Origin: Methylobacterium sp. WSM2598
GTDB taxonomy: Bacteria > Pseudomonadota > Alphaproteobacteria > Rhizobiales > Beijerinckiaceae
Length of the DNA stretch: 64,000 bases
Assembly: GCF_000379105.1 (NCBI RefSeq)
Contig: NZ_KB900609.1
Span: 7,101,345-7,165,344, forward strand
Direction: 5' to 3'
Shown piece after piece: positions 7,936-17,417 of the stretch. The notes under the pieces were generated by a model. The model searched no databases, was not told the origin of the DNA, and saw only the letters and a list, made by a program, of their open reading frames with translations. Each line of letters opens with the position of its first letter. The stretch's first letter is position 1. The translations under genes and the position numbers were made by a program.

Positions 7936-9387
7936 TCACACCAGCATCCCCATCGGGTTCTCGATCAGGCTCTTGAAGGCGGCGAGCAATTCGGCGCCGA
8001 GCGCCCCGTCCACCACCCGGTGGTCGCAGGAGAGCGTCACGGTCATGGCCTGCACCACCGCCGGCGCGCCGTTCCTGGCCACGACCCGGGCTTCGCCCGC
8101 CCCCACCGCCAGGATCGTGCCGTGGGGCGGGTTGATGACCGCGCCGAATTCCTTGATGCCGTACATGCCGAGATTCGACACCGCCGTCGCGCCGCCCTGG
8201 TACTCCTCGGGCTTCAGCTTGCGGCTGCGGGCGCGGCCGGCGAGGTCCTTCATCTCGGCCGAGAGGGTCGAGAGCGTCTTCTGCTCGGCCCTGCGGATCA
8301 CCGGCGTGAACAGGCCCCCGTCCACCGCCACCGCGACGCCGACGTCGGAGTGGCGGAACTTCAGGATCCGGTCCTCGGCCCAGACCGCGTTGGCGTTCGG
8401 CACCCGCTGCAGGGCCAGCGCCAGCGCCTTGATGACGAAGTCGTTCACCGAGAGCTTGAACAGCGGCTTGCCGTCCCGGCCCTTGCCGGCGCCCGCATTG
8501 ACCTGTTCGCGCAGCGCCAGCAGCGCGTCGAGTTCGCAATCGAGCGAGAGGTAGAAGTGCGGGACGGTCTGCTTCGACTCGACGAGGCGCTTGGCGATGG
8601 TCCTGCGCATCCCGTCGAGGGGGACCTCCTCGTAGCTCCCCCTCTCGAACATCGCCTTGACCTGGTCGCCGGTCAGGCCGGAGGCCGCCGGGGCGCCGGC
8701 CGCGGGTTTGGCGGCGGGCGGGGTCGCCCCGCCGGGCGCGGCCGCCGGGGCGCCCGCCGGGGCGGCCGGCGCCGGGCCCTCCTTGAGGGCCGCGCGCACG
8801 TCGCGCTCGATCACCCTGCCGTGCGGGCCGGAGCCGCGGACGCGCGAGAGGTCGATCCCCTCCTGCTTGGCGATGCGGCGCGCGAGCGGCGAGGCGAGGA
8901 TCCGCCCCCCCGCCGGCGCGGCGCCCTGCGGGGCGCCGCCGGGCGCCGCGCCGTTCGGCTTCGCCGCGGCCCCGTTCGCCGCGGCCTTGGCGGCGTCCGG
9001 CGCCTCGTTCACGCGCGCGTAGGCGAGGCTCGCCCCGCCCTCCGTGCGGTCCTCATCCCGCGGCGGGGGCGCCGCCCCCTTCGCCGCCCCTTGCGCCGCC
9101 CCTTGCGCCGCCCCCTCCCCGGCCCCGACGCGCGCCGGGTCCTCGCCCTCCGCCGCGATCACGGCGATGAGATCGTTCACCGGCACGTCCGCGGTGCCCT
9201 CGGGCACCACGATCCTGGCGAGCACGCCCTCGTCGACCGCCTCGACCTCCATGGTCGCCTTGTCGGTCTCGATCTCGGCCAGCACGTCGCCGGACTTGAC
9301 CGGGTCGCCCTCCTTCTTCAGCCACTTGGCGAGGTTGCCCTTCTCCATGGTGGGCGAGAGGGCGGGCATCAGCACGTTGATCGGCAT
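7936..9387 (-). CDS. pdhC: Pyruvate dehydrogenase complex dihydrolipoyl acetyltransferase (E2)
   Basis: E2 transfers the acetyl group from E1 to CoA and forms the core of the complex. One N-terminal lipoyl domain (residues 1-80) has lipoyl-Lys43 in ETDKATMEVEA. A long Ala/Pro/Gly linker follows, then the peripheral subunit-binding domain (ASPLARRIAKQEGIDLSRVR, GSGPHGRV), a second linker, and the catalytic domain ending in DHRVVDGALGAELLAAF with the catalytic His. The length of 483 aa is normal for alphaproteobacteria. The gene starts 4 bp after the Uma2-like gene stop, in the same operon as pdhA, pdhB and lpdA. Confidence 0.97.
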   Translation of the reverse strand: MPINVLMPALSPTMEKGNLAKWLKKEGDPVKSGDVLAEIETDKATMEVEAVDEGVLARIVVPEGTADVPVNDLIAVIAAEGEDPARVGAGEGAAQGAAQGAAKGAAPPPRDEDRTEGGASLAYARVNEAPDAAKAAANGAAAKPNGAAPGGAPQGAAPAGGRILASPLARRIAKQEGIDLSRVRGSGPHGRVIERDVRAALKEGPAPAAPAGAPAAAPGGATPPAAKPAAGAPAASGLTGDQVKAMFERGSYEEVPLDGMRRTIAKRLVESKQTVPHFYLSLDCELDALLALREQVNAGAGKGRDGKPLFKLSVNDFVIKALALALQRVPNANAVWAEDRILKFRHSDVGVAVAVDGGLFTPVIRRAEQKTLSTLSAEMKDLAGRARSRKLKPEEYQGGATAVSNLGMYGIKEFGAVINPPHGTILAVGAGEARVVARNGAPAVVQAMTVTLSCDHRVVDGALGAELLAAFKSLIENPMGMLV

Positions 9388-9391
9388 GGCG

Positions 9392-9985
9392 TCAGGTCTC
9401 GGTCGGAGCGGCCGGGGCGTCCAGGGGGAAGAGGGCGTCGAGGGGGAACGGCACGGCGTCGTAGGGCGCGAGCGCCACCATCTCGCCGCGCCTGACGGTG
9501 CCGACGAGCAGCCAGCGGCCCTCCGTCAGCGCGAAGGCTTCGAGCTCGCCGTCCGCGGGATCGAGCAGCCAGAGATGGGCGACGCCCGCCTCCGCGTAGA
9601 TGCGGCGCTTCGGGCCGCGGTCGAGCCGCGCCTTGGAGGGCGAGAGGATCGCGCAGGCCCAGTCCGGCGGCGTCTCGACGAAGGGTGTCGCCGGCTCGGC
9701 AGGCAGCCGGCCCCGCCGCCAGCCGGCGAGATCGGGCACGACCACCTGCGGCCCGAAGTGAAGCTCCGGCTCGATCATGAAGACCCAGCCGCCGGGGCCG
9801 CCGCGCCCGCGCGCGAAGGGAGGCGCGAAGGGAGGGATGAGTTCGCCTGCGAGTTCGCCGGCCGCCATCGCGTGCCGCGGTCGCGGATGCGTCTCCAGCA
9901 CCCCGTCGAGGATCTCGGCGACGAGGGGCGCCGGGACCGCTTCGAGGTCCGCGGAGGTGATGCCGCGCGGGGCGGGCTCGGCCAT
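9392..9985 (-). CDS. Uma2-family (DUF820) endonuclease-like protein
   Basis: This is a 197-aa protein of the Uma2/DUF820 family, which has a PD-(D/E)XK restriction-endonuclease-like fold. Visible family features are EILDGVLE near the N-terminus, VVPDLAGWRR (the Asp motif), CAILSPSKARLDR, and RRIYAEAGVAHLWLLDP, the usual K-x-Y..GV..yWlvDP block. The role of this family is not settled; it is abundant in cyanobacteria and in scattered alphaproteobacteria. It sits between the DUF5076 gene and pdhC with gaps of 11 and 4 bp, so it is almost certainly co-transcribed with pyruvate dehydrogenase. That is an unexpected partner, and a link to the complex is not supported by anything except position. Confidence 0.75.
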   Translation of the reverse strand: MAEPAPRGITSADLEAVPAPLVAEILDGVLETHPRPRHAMAAGELAGELIPPFAPPFARGRGGPGGWVFMIEPELHFGPQVVVPDLAGWRRGRLPAEPATPFVETPPDWACAILSPSKARLDRGPKRRIYAEAGVAHLWLLDPADGELEAFALTEGRWLLVGTVRRGEMVALAPYDAVPFPLDALFPLDAPAAPTET

Positions 9986-9996
9986 GCCGGCGGCCC

Positions 9997-10278
9997 TCAG
10001 TTGAGGCTGTCGGGATCGAGGCTCTCCGCCTCCATCCCGGCGCGGATGCGCGCGAAGGCCTCCTCCTCCGAGATCTCGGTCTCGCGCCCGTAGACGCGGG
10101 CGGCCTGCCGGGCGAGGTCGATCAGCAGGCGGCCCCAGGTGGCGGGATCGTCGAAGGAGCGGCGCAGGGCGACGCTCACCGCCCCGTCCACCACCGCGGC
10201 GCGCAGCACCTCGACGCCGCCCAGGTCCAGGGCGTCCGGCGGGACCGAGAGCGCCTCGAAGCGGGGATTCTCGGCCAT
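9997..10278 (-). CDS. DUF5076 domain protein
   Basis: This is a small acidic protein of 93 aa with the core ALSVPPDALDLGGVEVLRAA and WGRLLIDLARQAARVYG, which I recognise as the DUF5076-type family found near pdh genes in related bacteria. It has no signal peptide or membrane segment and its function is unknown. It begins 4 bp after the pdhB stop and is followed 11 bp later by the Uma2-like gene, so it belongs to the pdh operon. The family call is from memory of the pattern and is less sure than the operon membership. Confidence 0.6.
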   Translation of the reverse strand: MAENPRFEALSVPPDALDLGGVEVLRAAVVDGAVSVALRRSFDDPATWGRLLIDLARQAARVYGRETEISEEEAFARIRAGMEAESLDPDSLN

Positions 10279-10282
10279 TGGG

Positions 10283-11788
10283 CTACCGGTAGCAGACGGC
10301 CTTGGCCGCCTCGATCACCTCGGCCACGGTCGGCAGCGCCAGCTTCTCCAGGTTGGCCGCGTAGGGCATTGGCACGTCCTTGCCGGTGATGCGCAGCACC
10401 GGCGCGTCGAGATAGTCGAAGGCGTCGACCATGACCCGCGCGGCGATCTCGGCGCCGACCCCCGATTGCGGGAAACCCTCCTCGACGGTGATGCAGCGGC
10501 CGGTCTTCTTCACCGATTCGACCACCGTCGCGGAATCCATCGGCCGGATCGTGCGCAGGTCGATCACCTCGGCGCCGATCCCCTGCTCGGCGAGTTCGTG
10601 CGCGGCCTTGAGCGCGTAGGTCATGCCGATGCCGAAGGACACGATGGTGACGTCCTGGCCCTCCCGGTGCACCTTCGCCTTGCCGATCGGCACCAGGAAA
10701 TCGTCGCGCTTGGGCACCGGGAAGGACTGGCCGTACAGGATCTCGTTCTCCAGGAAGATCACCGGATTCGGGTCGCGGATGGCGCTCTTGAGCAGGCCCT
10801 TCGCGTCCGAGGCGGTGTAGGGCATCACCACCTTCAGGCCCGGCACGTTCGAGTACCAGGCGGCGTAGTCGTGGCTGTGCTGGGCGGCGACGCGGGCGGC
10901 GGCGCCATTCGGGCCGCGGAACACGATCGGGCAGCCGAGCTGCCCGCCCGACATGTAGAGGGTCTTGGCGGCCGAGTTGATGATCTGGTCGATCGCCTGC
11001 ATGGCGAAGTTGAAGGTCATGAACTCGACGATCGGGCGCAGCCCCGTGAAGGCCGCCCCGACCCCGACCCCGGCGAAGCCGTGCTCGGTGATCGGCGTGT
11101 CGACGACGCGGCGGGCGCCGAATTCCTGCAGCAGCCCCTGGGTGATCTTGTAGGCGCCCTGGTACTCGGCGACCTCCTCGCCCATCACGAAGACCGCCTC
11201 GTCCCGGCGCATCTCCTCCGCCATGGCGTCGCGCAGGGCCTCGCGCACCGTCTGGGTCACCATCTCGGTGCCCTCCGGGATCTCCTCCATCGCCCGATCC
11301 GCGCTGCGGCTCGTGATGGTGGCGGGGGCGGCCGGGGCGACCGGCGCGTCGTCGCTGCCCTTGGCCGCCGGCGCGGGCGCCCGGGCCCGGCCCTCGTCCT
11401 GCATGTCGGGCGTGGGCGCGCCCTTCGCTTCGGTCTTCGCTTCGGTCTTCGCGTCGGTCTTCGCGTCGGTCTTGGCCTCAGCCTTCGCCTCGCCCTTGGC
11501 GCCGCCCCTGCCCTTGCCGTTCGGCTTGGCGGCGGAGACGTCCTCGCCCTCGCCCGCCAGCACGGCGATCGGCGTGTTGACCGCGACGTTGTCGGTGCCG
11601 TCCGCGATCAGGATCTTGGCGAGGATCCCCTCGTCGACCGCCTCGACCTCCATGGTCGCCTTGTCGGTCTCGATCTCGGCCAGCACGTCGCCGGGCTTGA
11701 CCGGATCCCCCTCCTTCTTGAGCCATTTCGCCAGCTTGCCCTGCTCCATGGTCGGCGAGAGGGCGGGCATCAGGATGTCGGTCGGCAT
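10283..11788 (-). CDS. pdhB: Pyruvate dehydrogenase E1 component, beta subunit, with lipoyl domain
   Basis: With PdhA it decarboxylates pyruvate using thiamine diphosphate. Residues 1-80 form a biotinyl/lipoyl domain almost identical to that of PdhC (lipoyl-Lys43 in ETDKATMEVEA). A low-complexity Lys/Ala/Thr linker follows, with repeated AKTD/AKTE units. The E1-beta transketolase-like domain starts near residue 170 (MVTQTVREALRDAMAEEM) and includes DTPITEHGFAGVGVGAA and the C-terminal transketolase domain. E1-beta with its own lipoyl domain is the usual alphaproteobacterial form. The gene lies 27 bp after pdhA. Confidence 0.96.
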   Translation of the reverse strand: MPTDILMPALSPTMEQGKLAKWLKKEGDPVKPGDVLAEIETDKATMEVEAVDEGILAKILIADGTDNVAVNTPIAVLAGEGEDVSAAKPNGKGRGGAKGEAKAEAKTDAKTDAKTEAKTEAKGAPTPDMQDEGRARAPAPAAKGSDDAPVAPAAPATITSRSADRAMEEIPEGTEMVTQTVREALRDAMAEEMRRDEAVFVMGEEVAEYQGAYKITQGLLQEFGARRVVDTPITEHGFAGVGVGAAFTGLRPIVEFMTFNFAMQAIDQIINSAAKTLYMSGGQLGCPIVFRGPNGAAARVAAQHSHDYAAWYSNVPGLKVVMPYTASDAKGLLKSAIRDPNPVIFLENEILYGQSFPVPKRDDFLVPIGKAKVHREGQDVTIVSFGIGMTYALKAAHELAEQGIGAEVIDLRTIRPMDSATVVESVKKTGRCITVEEGFPQSGVGAEIAARVMVDAFDYLDAPVLRITGKDVPMPYAANLEKLALPTVAEVIEAAKAVCYR

Positions 11789-11815
11789 GGGTGCTCTGTC
11801 GATCCGATGAGAGGG

Positions 11816-12856
11816 TCAGGCGCGGGCGGGCTCGAGCAGGACGTCGGTCCACAGCTCGGCGGGATCGGGCTCGGGGTCGTTGGTGGCGAAGTCCGCCGCC
11901 TCGTTGACGATCTCCCGCACCTGGGCGTCGATCGCCTTGATCTCGTTCTCCGGGACCTTGTGCGGGCCGAGCAGCCGCTTGCGGACCTGCTCGATCGGGT
12001 CGGATTCCTCGCGCATCCGCGCGACCTCGTCCTTGGTCCGGTACTTGGCCGGGTCGGACATCGAGTGGCCGCGGTAGCGGTAGGTCTGCATCTCCAGGAT
12101 GTAGGGCCCCTCCCCCGACCGGGCATGCGCGATGGCCCGGGCGGCGGCGTCGCGCACGGCGCGCACGTCCATGCCGTCGACCTGCTCGCCCGGGATGCCG
12201 AAGGAGACGCCGCGCTTCGAGAAGTCCGTCTGCGCCGAGGCCCGGGTCACCGAGGTGCCCATGGCGTAGCGGTTGTTCTCGATCACGTAGACGACGGGCA
12301 GCTTCCACAGCTCCGCCATGTTGAAGCTCTCGTAGACCTGGCCCTGGTTGGCGGCGCCGTCGCCCATGTAGGTCAGGCTGACCGCCCCGTCGCCGCGGTA
12401 CTTGTTGGCGAAGCCGAGACCGGTGCCGAGGGAGACCTGGGCCCCGACGATGCCGTGGCCGCCGTAGAAGTTCTTCTCGCGGGAGAACATGTGCATGGAG
12501 CCGCCCTTGCCGCGGGAATAGCCGCCCCGCCGCCCGGTCAGTTCCGCCATCACGCCCTTGGGGTCCATGCCGCAGGCCAGCATGTGGCCGTGGTCGCGGT
12601 AGCCGGTGATGACCTGGTCGCCCTCCTTCGAGGCCATCTGGACCCCGATCACCACGGCCTCCTGGCCGATATAGAGGTGGCAGAAGCCGCCGATCAGGCC
12701 CATCCCGTAGAGCTGGCCGGCCTTCTCCTCGAAGCGGCGGATCAGCAGCATCTCCCTGTAGGCGTGCACGTCCTCGTCGCGCGTGAAATGCGGCGCGTTC
12801 GCAGGGGGCGGGCTCGCGGTCTTGTCCTCGCGGCGTGCCTTGCTCCCGGCTTCCAT
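11816..12856 (-). CDS. pdhA: Pyruvate dehydrogenase E1 component, alpha subunit
   Basis: This 346-aa subunit binds thiamine diphosphate. The motif GDGAANQGQVYESFNMAELW, followed by VVYVIENN, is the GDG...N cofactor-binding signature. The phosphorylation-loop region RYRGHSMSDPAKYRTKDEV is also conserved. The N-terminus carries a short variable tail (MEAGSKARREDKTAS) before the conserved MLLIRRFEEKAGQLYGMGLI. It is the first of the pdh genes, 219 bp downstream of ftsB in the same orientation, so a promoter may lie at 12,857-13,075. Confidence 0.96.
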   Translation of the reverse strand: MEAGSKARREDKTASPPPANAPHFTRDEDVHAYREMLLIRRFEEKAGQLYGMGLIGGFCHLYIGQEAVVIGVQMASKEGDQVITGYRDHGHMLACGMDPKGVMAELTGRRGGYSRGKGGSMHMFSREKNFYGGHGIVGAQVSLGTGLGFANKYRGDGAVSLTYMGDGAANQGQVYESFNMAELWKLPVVYVIENNRYAMGTSVTRASAQTDFSKRGVSFGIPGEQVDGMDVRAVRDAAARAIAHARSGEGPYILEMQTYRYRGHSMSDPAKYRTKDEVARMREESDPIEQVRKRLLGPHKVPENEIKAIDAQVREIVNEAADFATNDPEPDPAELWTDVLLEPARA

Positions 12857-13075
12857 CGGCGCCTCCCGGCCTGCGACCTTAGTCCAACGCCTTCTAGGGC
12901 AGGCGAGGCCGGAAAGCGAGGCCCGCCATGCCGCGGCGGCAGCGGAAAACGCCCGGAACGGGCCGGAGTGCCGCCGGCGGGCCGCGCGGAGGAGGGCGCG
13001 GCCCGTGCCCCATGGGGCGGTCCGCGCACCGGGCCCCGCGCCCGGCGCACCGGGCCGCGCGCCCGCCGGCGCGAA

Positions 13076-13387
13076 TCAGGGATTGATGATGACGACGTCG
13101 TTCGGGTGCACGCGCCCGAGCATCAGGCGGGCGCGCTCCTCCAGGAGGTCGCGGTCGATCTGGTCGCTGCGCAGCAGCGCGACCCGCCGCTCCCACTCGG
13201 CCCGGTCCGCCTTGGCGGCGTCGAGCTCCTTCTGGAGATTGTAGGCCTGGATCTTGAGGGCCCGCTTGGCCTGGAGGCCGCGGCTGCCGCTCTCGGCCTC
13301 GCGCAGAAAGTAGCCCACGGCCAGCACCGAGGCGGCGTAGAGGGCGAGCGGGAGCAGGAGGGCGCGGGCGCGGCGACGGACGACCAT
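13076..13387 (-). CDS. ftsB: Septum formation initiator FtsB/DivIC-family protein
   Basis: This 103-aa single-pass membrane protein has the FtsB layout: a basic start (MVVRRRAR), one transmembrane helix (LLLPLALYAASVLAVGYF), then a coiled coil rich in Leu/Glu/Lys (LQKELDAAKADRAEWERRV) and a conserved tail (DLLEERARLMLGRVHPNDVV). FtsB acts at the division septum in a complex with FtsL and FtsQ. The position between eno and pdhA in the same direction is the standard alphaproteobacterial arrangement and supports the call. It starts 139 bp after the eno stop, beyond a strong hairpin. Confidence 0.88.
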   Translation of the reverse strand: MVVRRRARALLLPLALYAASVLAVGYFLREAESGSRGLQAKRALKIQAYNLQKELDAAKADRAEWERRVALLRSDQIDRDLLEERARLMLGRVHPNDVVIINP

Positions 13388-13482
13388 GCCGGCAGCTTGG
13401 GCCGCGATGGTTAAGGAAGCCTCACGGCCGCCGCGGCGGCGCGCCCGGTCCGGATCGACGGGCGGCCCGCGCCCGCCGGGGC

Positions 13483-13520
13483 GCCGCCTCGCCCTCCCGG
13501 GGCCGGGACGGCGAGGCGGC
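13483..13520 (-). terminator. Hairpin 3' of eno
   Basis: GCCGCCTCGCC (13483-13493) pairs perfectly with GGCGAGGCGGC (13510-13520), with an inner CCCGG/CCGGG-type stem. It lies just downstream of the eno stop codon on the minus strand. There is no T-run, so it may slow or protect rather than fully terminate, since ftsB and pdh follow in the same direction. Confidence 0.55.
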
Positions 13521-13526
13521 CCGCGG

Positions 13527-14804
<1,278 letters not shown>

Positions 14805-14867
14805 GAAAAGGCTCTCCGGCGGCGGCCGACAGGCCGGGCTTATCGGCCAAGTCGCCGCGCCCGGCAA

Positions 14868-14932
14868 GGACCCCGAAGGCGGGGACCCGGGGGGGACTCC
14901 GGGGGAGGACCCCGGGGGAGGACCCCGAAGGC
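14868..14932. repeat. Short GGGGGAGGACCCC direct repeats upstream of eno/queF
   Basis: The divergent eno-queF spacer contains two exact copies of GGGGGAGGACCCC in tandem and related GGACCCGG blocks between about 14,868 and 14,932. The repeats are themselves partly palindromic. No function is evident. They lie upstream of both genes and may overlap promoters. Confidence 0.45.
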
Positions 14933-14997
14933 GAGCTGCGTCCGATCGAGGCGCGGCGCCGGTACCGGCCGGCTCCGCCTGCCCCTATATCGGGCGC

Positions 14998-15450
14998 ATG
15001 ACGCACGAAACCCTGCAACTCGGGCGGTCCTCCGCCCGGCCCCGCTCGCCCGAGGAGGCGGTGCTCGACCGGGTGCCGAACCCGCACCCGGACACGGACT
15101 ACCTCGCCCGCTTCACGGCGCCGGAATTCACCTCGCTCTGCCCGGTGACCGGCCAGCCCGACTTCGCGATCCTGGTGATCGACTACGTGCCCGGGAACTG
15201 GCTCGTCGAATCGAAGTCGCTCAAGCTCTACCTGCACAGCTTCCGCGACCACGGCGCCTTCCACGAGGATTGCACCGTGACGATCGGCAAGCGCCTCGCC
15301 GGGCTGCTGGAGCCGCGCTTCCTGCGCATCGGCGGCTACTGGTACCCGCGCGGCGGCATCCCGATCGACGTGTTCTGGCAGACCGGGGCGCCGCCCGCCT
15401 CGCTCTGGCTGCCGGATCAGGGCGTGCCGCCCTACCGGGCCCGGGGCTGA
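14998..15450 (+). CDS. queF: NADPH-dependent 7-cyano-7-deazaguanine reductase
   Basis: QueF reduces preQ0 to preQ1 in queuosine biosynthesis, a four-electron nitrile reduction. The 150-aa protein is the short (unimodular) type. It shows FTSLCPVTGQPDFA, with the catalytic Cys (residue 48) and the conserved Asp, and the QueF motif ESKSLKLYLHSFRDHGAFHE. It begins at ATG 14998. No other queuosine gene is in the window. It is convergent with the secreted-protein gene downstream, with a perfect 14-bp hairpin between them. Confidence 0.95.
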   Translation: MTHETLQLGRSSARPRSPEEAVLDRVPNPHPDTDYLARFTAPEFTSLCPVTGQPDFAILVIDYVPGNWLVESKSLKLYLHSFRDHGAFHEDCTVTIGKRLAGLLEPRFLRIGGYWYPRGGIPIDVFWQTGAPPASLWLPDQGVPPYRARG

Positions 15451-15507
15451 GGGCCTCTCGCACCGCAAGAGCCTCGCGAAGAGCCTCGCGCGCTGCCCAC
15501 GCGCGAC

Positions 15508-15538
15508 GAGGGCGGCCGGGATGGTCCCGGCCGCCCTC
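15508..15538. terminator. Bidirectional hairpin between queF and the next gene
   Basis: GAGGGCGGCCGGGA (15508-15521) and TCCCGGCCGCCCTC (15525-15538) form a perfect 14-bp stem with a 3-base loop. It lies between two convergent genes and probably ends transcription from both sides. It lacks a long T-run on either strand. Confidence 0.65.
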
Positions 15539-15559
15539 CGTCCGGATCGGCGATCCGGC

Positions 15560-15862
15560 TCAGTAATCGTAGTCGTAGTAGCCGTAGGCCGGGGCCCGGT
15601 AGGCCGGCGCGCCGTAAGAGTAGCCGTTGCGCCGCGCCGCGTCGGCCGCGATGGCGCCCGCCGCGAGGCCCGCGATGCCCAGGCCGACCGCCGCGCCGGT
15701 GGAGATGCCGCGCCGGCCGCGATAGGCGTGCGCGTAGGGGCGGCCGTAATAGCCGTGGGCGTATCCGCCGCGATAGCCGGGCCGGGCCTCGGCCGGAGCC
15801 GAGACGGTGGCCATCGCGCCCAGCGACAGGGCGGCGGCGGACAGGAGCGCGACTTTGCGCAT
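15560..15862 (-). CDS. Small secreted Gly/Tyr-rich protein
   Basis: The 100-aa protein starts with a clear signal peptide (MRKVALLSAAALSLGAMATV, cleaved near APAEA-R). The mature part is rich in Gly, Tyr and Arg (GYRGGYAHGYYGRPYAHAYRG) and carries a glycine-zipper-like stretch AAVGLGIAGLAAGAIAAD before a Tyr-rich tail ending YYDYDY. Such proteins are common in Rhizobiales and have no settled function; envelope association is likely. GAGGAGATCAC before the ATG is a strong ribosome binding site. Confidence 0.75.
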   Translation of the reverse strand: MRKVALLSAAALSLGAMATVSAPAEARPGYRGGYAHGYYGRPYAHAYRGRRGISTGAAVGLGIAGLAAGAIAADAARRNGYSYGAPAYRAPAYGYYDYDY

Positions 15863-15972
15863 GTGATCTCCTCGCGTGTGGATCTGTTCAGGCAGGACAA
15901 CGGCCGAACCGACGGCTGGTTCCGGCCCTCAGCTCTAGAGCAGAGCCATCCAACGCCGGGAGACATCTTTGT

Positions 15973-17181
15973 TCATCGACCGTTCATCGTATCTTCTGTT
16001 TGGGAAGACCGGGGCCTAATGGGCCGCGACAGGCGCCACGCGGTGACGAGACCGAGCCCCAGGATGAGCGCCGCGCAGGATGCGAGCGCCCCGAACTGGC
16101 CGAGGGCCGTGAGCCCGGCCCCGAGCACCGCGACGCCGAGGGCTTGGCCGCAGAAGAACGAGAAGGCGTGGAGCGCCACCGCCGAGGCGCGGGCCTCGGG
16201 CGCCACCTCGGTCACCTGCACCTGGTAGGTGTTGTGCAGCATGTAGAAGCCGAGGCCGAGCGCCACCAGCGCCACCGCATCGACCTGCCACGCGCCGGCG
16301 AGTCCGACCGTCAGCAGGGCCCCCCCGGCGATCGCGCCCCCGGCCATCAGCATCCGGGTCTGGCCGAGGAGCCGCAGGAGCAGGCCGACGAGGAGCGAGT
16401 AGGCGAGGCCGCCGGCCGCGAAGCCCGCCAGCACCAAGCCCGCCTCGCGCGGGCCACCCTCGCCCCGGGCCTCGATCAGGTGGGCGAGGTGCGGGAAGAT
16501 CCCGAACACCGCGATCGCCTCGACGAAGACCGCCCCGAACAGCACCCGGGCGCGCGGATTGGCGAGGATCGCCCGGTAGCGCCGCGCGGCCGGGCCGAGG
16601 GCGAAGCGCCCGCCCGGCGCGCGCAGCGCGCGGGCGAAGCCGAGGAGGACGGCGCCGCAGCCCGAGAGCGCCACCAGGGCCGAGAGGGCGAACACGCCCC
16701 GCCAGCCGATCAGCCCCTCGATGAGCCCCGAGACGGTGGAGCCCATCAGCTGCCCGAGGATGACCGCCACGAGGAAGCGCCCGATGGCGACCTGCCGCCG
16801 CTCCATCGGGATGCGGTCGCCCATCATGGCGAGGGCCAGGGGAATGACCCCGCCCGCCGCGGCGCCCGCCAGCATGCGCAGGCCGAACAGCAGCCGGATG
16901 TCCCCGGCCACGATGCTCGCCGCCAGCGCCAGGGTCAGGATGCCCAGGCAGGTGACGACCACCCGCTCCTTGCCGAGCGCATCGCCGACCGGGCCGAGCA
17001 CCGGCTGGATCAGCGCGTAGGGCAGCGCGAAGGCGGTCGAGAGGAGCGCGACCGTGGCGGGTGGGCTGGCGAAATCCCGCGCCAGCACGCCGACCAGGGG
17101 CTCGACCACGCGGCCCGCGAAGGTGCTGGCGAAGCCGCCCGCGGCGAGGATCAGGATCAGCCGGGAGGCGCCGTCGGTCAC
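15973..17181 (-). CDS. MFS transporter (12 TM)
   Basis: This 402-aa integral membrane protein has about twelve hydrophobic segments. The family signature lies in loop 2-3 (GPVGDALGKERVVV), and RMLAGAAAGGVIPLALAMMGDRI is the antiporter-like helix 4-5 region. It resembles drug or sugar efflux carriers of the DHA1 type, but the substrate cannot be read from the sequence. The start is GTG 17181. No operon partner is evident. The end is near a partial palindrome (CTAGAGCAGAG, about 15,935). Confidence 0.85.
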   Translation of the reverse strand: MTDGASRLILILAAGGFASTFAGRVVEPLVGVLARDFASPPATVALLSTAFALPYALIQPVLGPVGDALGKERVVVTCLGILTLALAASIVAGDIRLLFGLRMLAGAAAGGVIPLALAMMGDRIPMERRQVAIGRFLVAVILGQLMGSTVSGLIEGLIGWRGVFALSALVALSGCGAVLLGFARALRAPGGRFALGPAARRYRAILANPRARVLFGAVFVEAIAVFGIFPHLAHLIEARGEGGPREAGLVLAGFAAGGLAYSLLVGLLLRLLGQTRMLMAGGAIAGGALLTVGLAGAWQVDAVALVALGLGFYMLHNTYQVQVTEVAPEARASAVALHAFSFFCGQALGVAVLGAGLTALGQFGALASCAALILGLGLVTAWRLSRPIRPRSSQTEDTMNGR

Positions 17182-17417
17182 GCGGCGGATCCCCGGGCGC
17201 GGGGAGCGGGATGCCGGAGCGGGGAGCGAGGGGGCATGGGGGGAGGCAGCCCGGAGCGGGGGGATGGGGAGGGAGCGAGCACGGAGCGAGGGTTAGAGCA
17301 TTTTCCGGCGCGGGAACATCGCCGACGGGGGCGGCCCCCCGCGACCCTGCCCGGTGGGCAACCACGCCTTGTGGGGCAACCAAGCCTCCACGCTCGCGTG
17401 CCATTCGTGACCCCGCC
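17182..17417. other. Low-complexity G-rich spacer
   Basis: No gene is seen. The + strand is a run of GGAGCGGGGAG-like units (17,190-17,290), followed by AGAGCATTTTCC (about 17,296-17,307), which matches one arm of the REP-like palindrome at 5,537-5,583. It is probably a partial copy of that element. Confidence 0.4.

Noticed and set aside
6343..9495. A 1,050-codon open frame on the + strand
   Set aside because: It is antisense to lpdA and pdhC, which have clear catalytic motifs; its own sequence is a His/Arg/Asp-rich product of high GC with no domain.
10139..13414. A 1,091-codon open frame on the + strand
   Set aside because: Antisense to pdhB and pdhA; composition is the mirror of GC-rich codons, with no recognisable motif.
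14805..14997. A preQ1 riboswitch upstream of queF
   Set aside because: No pseudoknot-type aptamer or A-rich tail is visible; the spacer is GC repeats and runs to the eno start.
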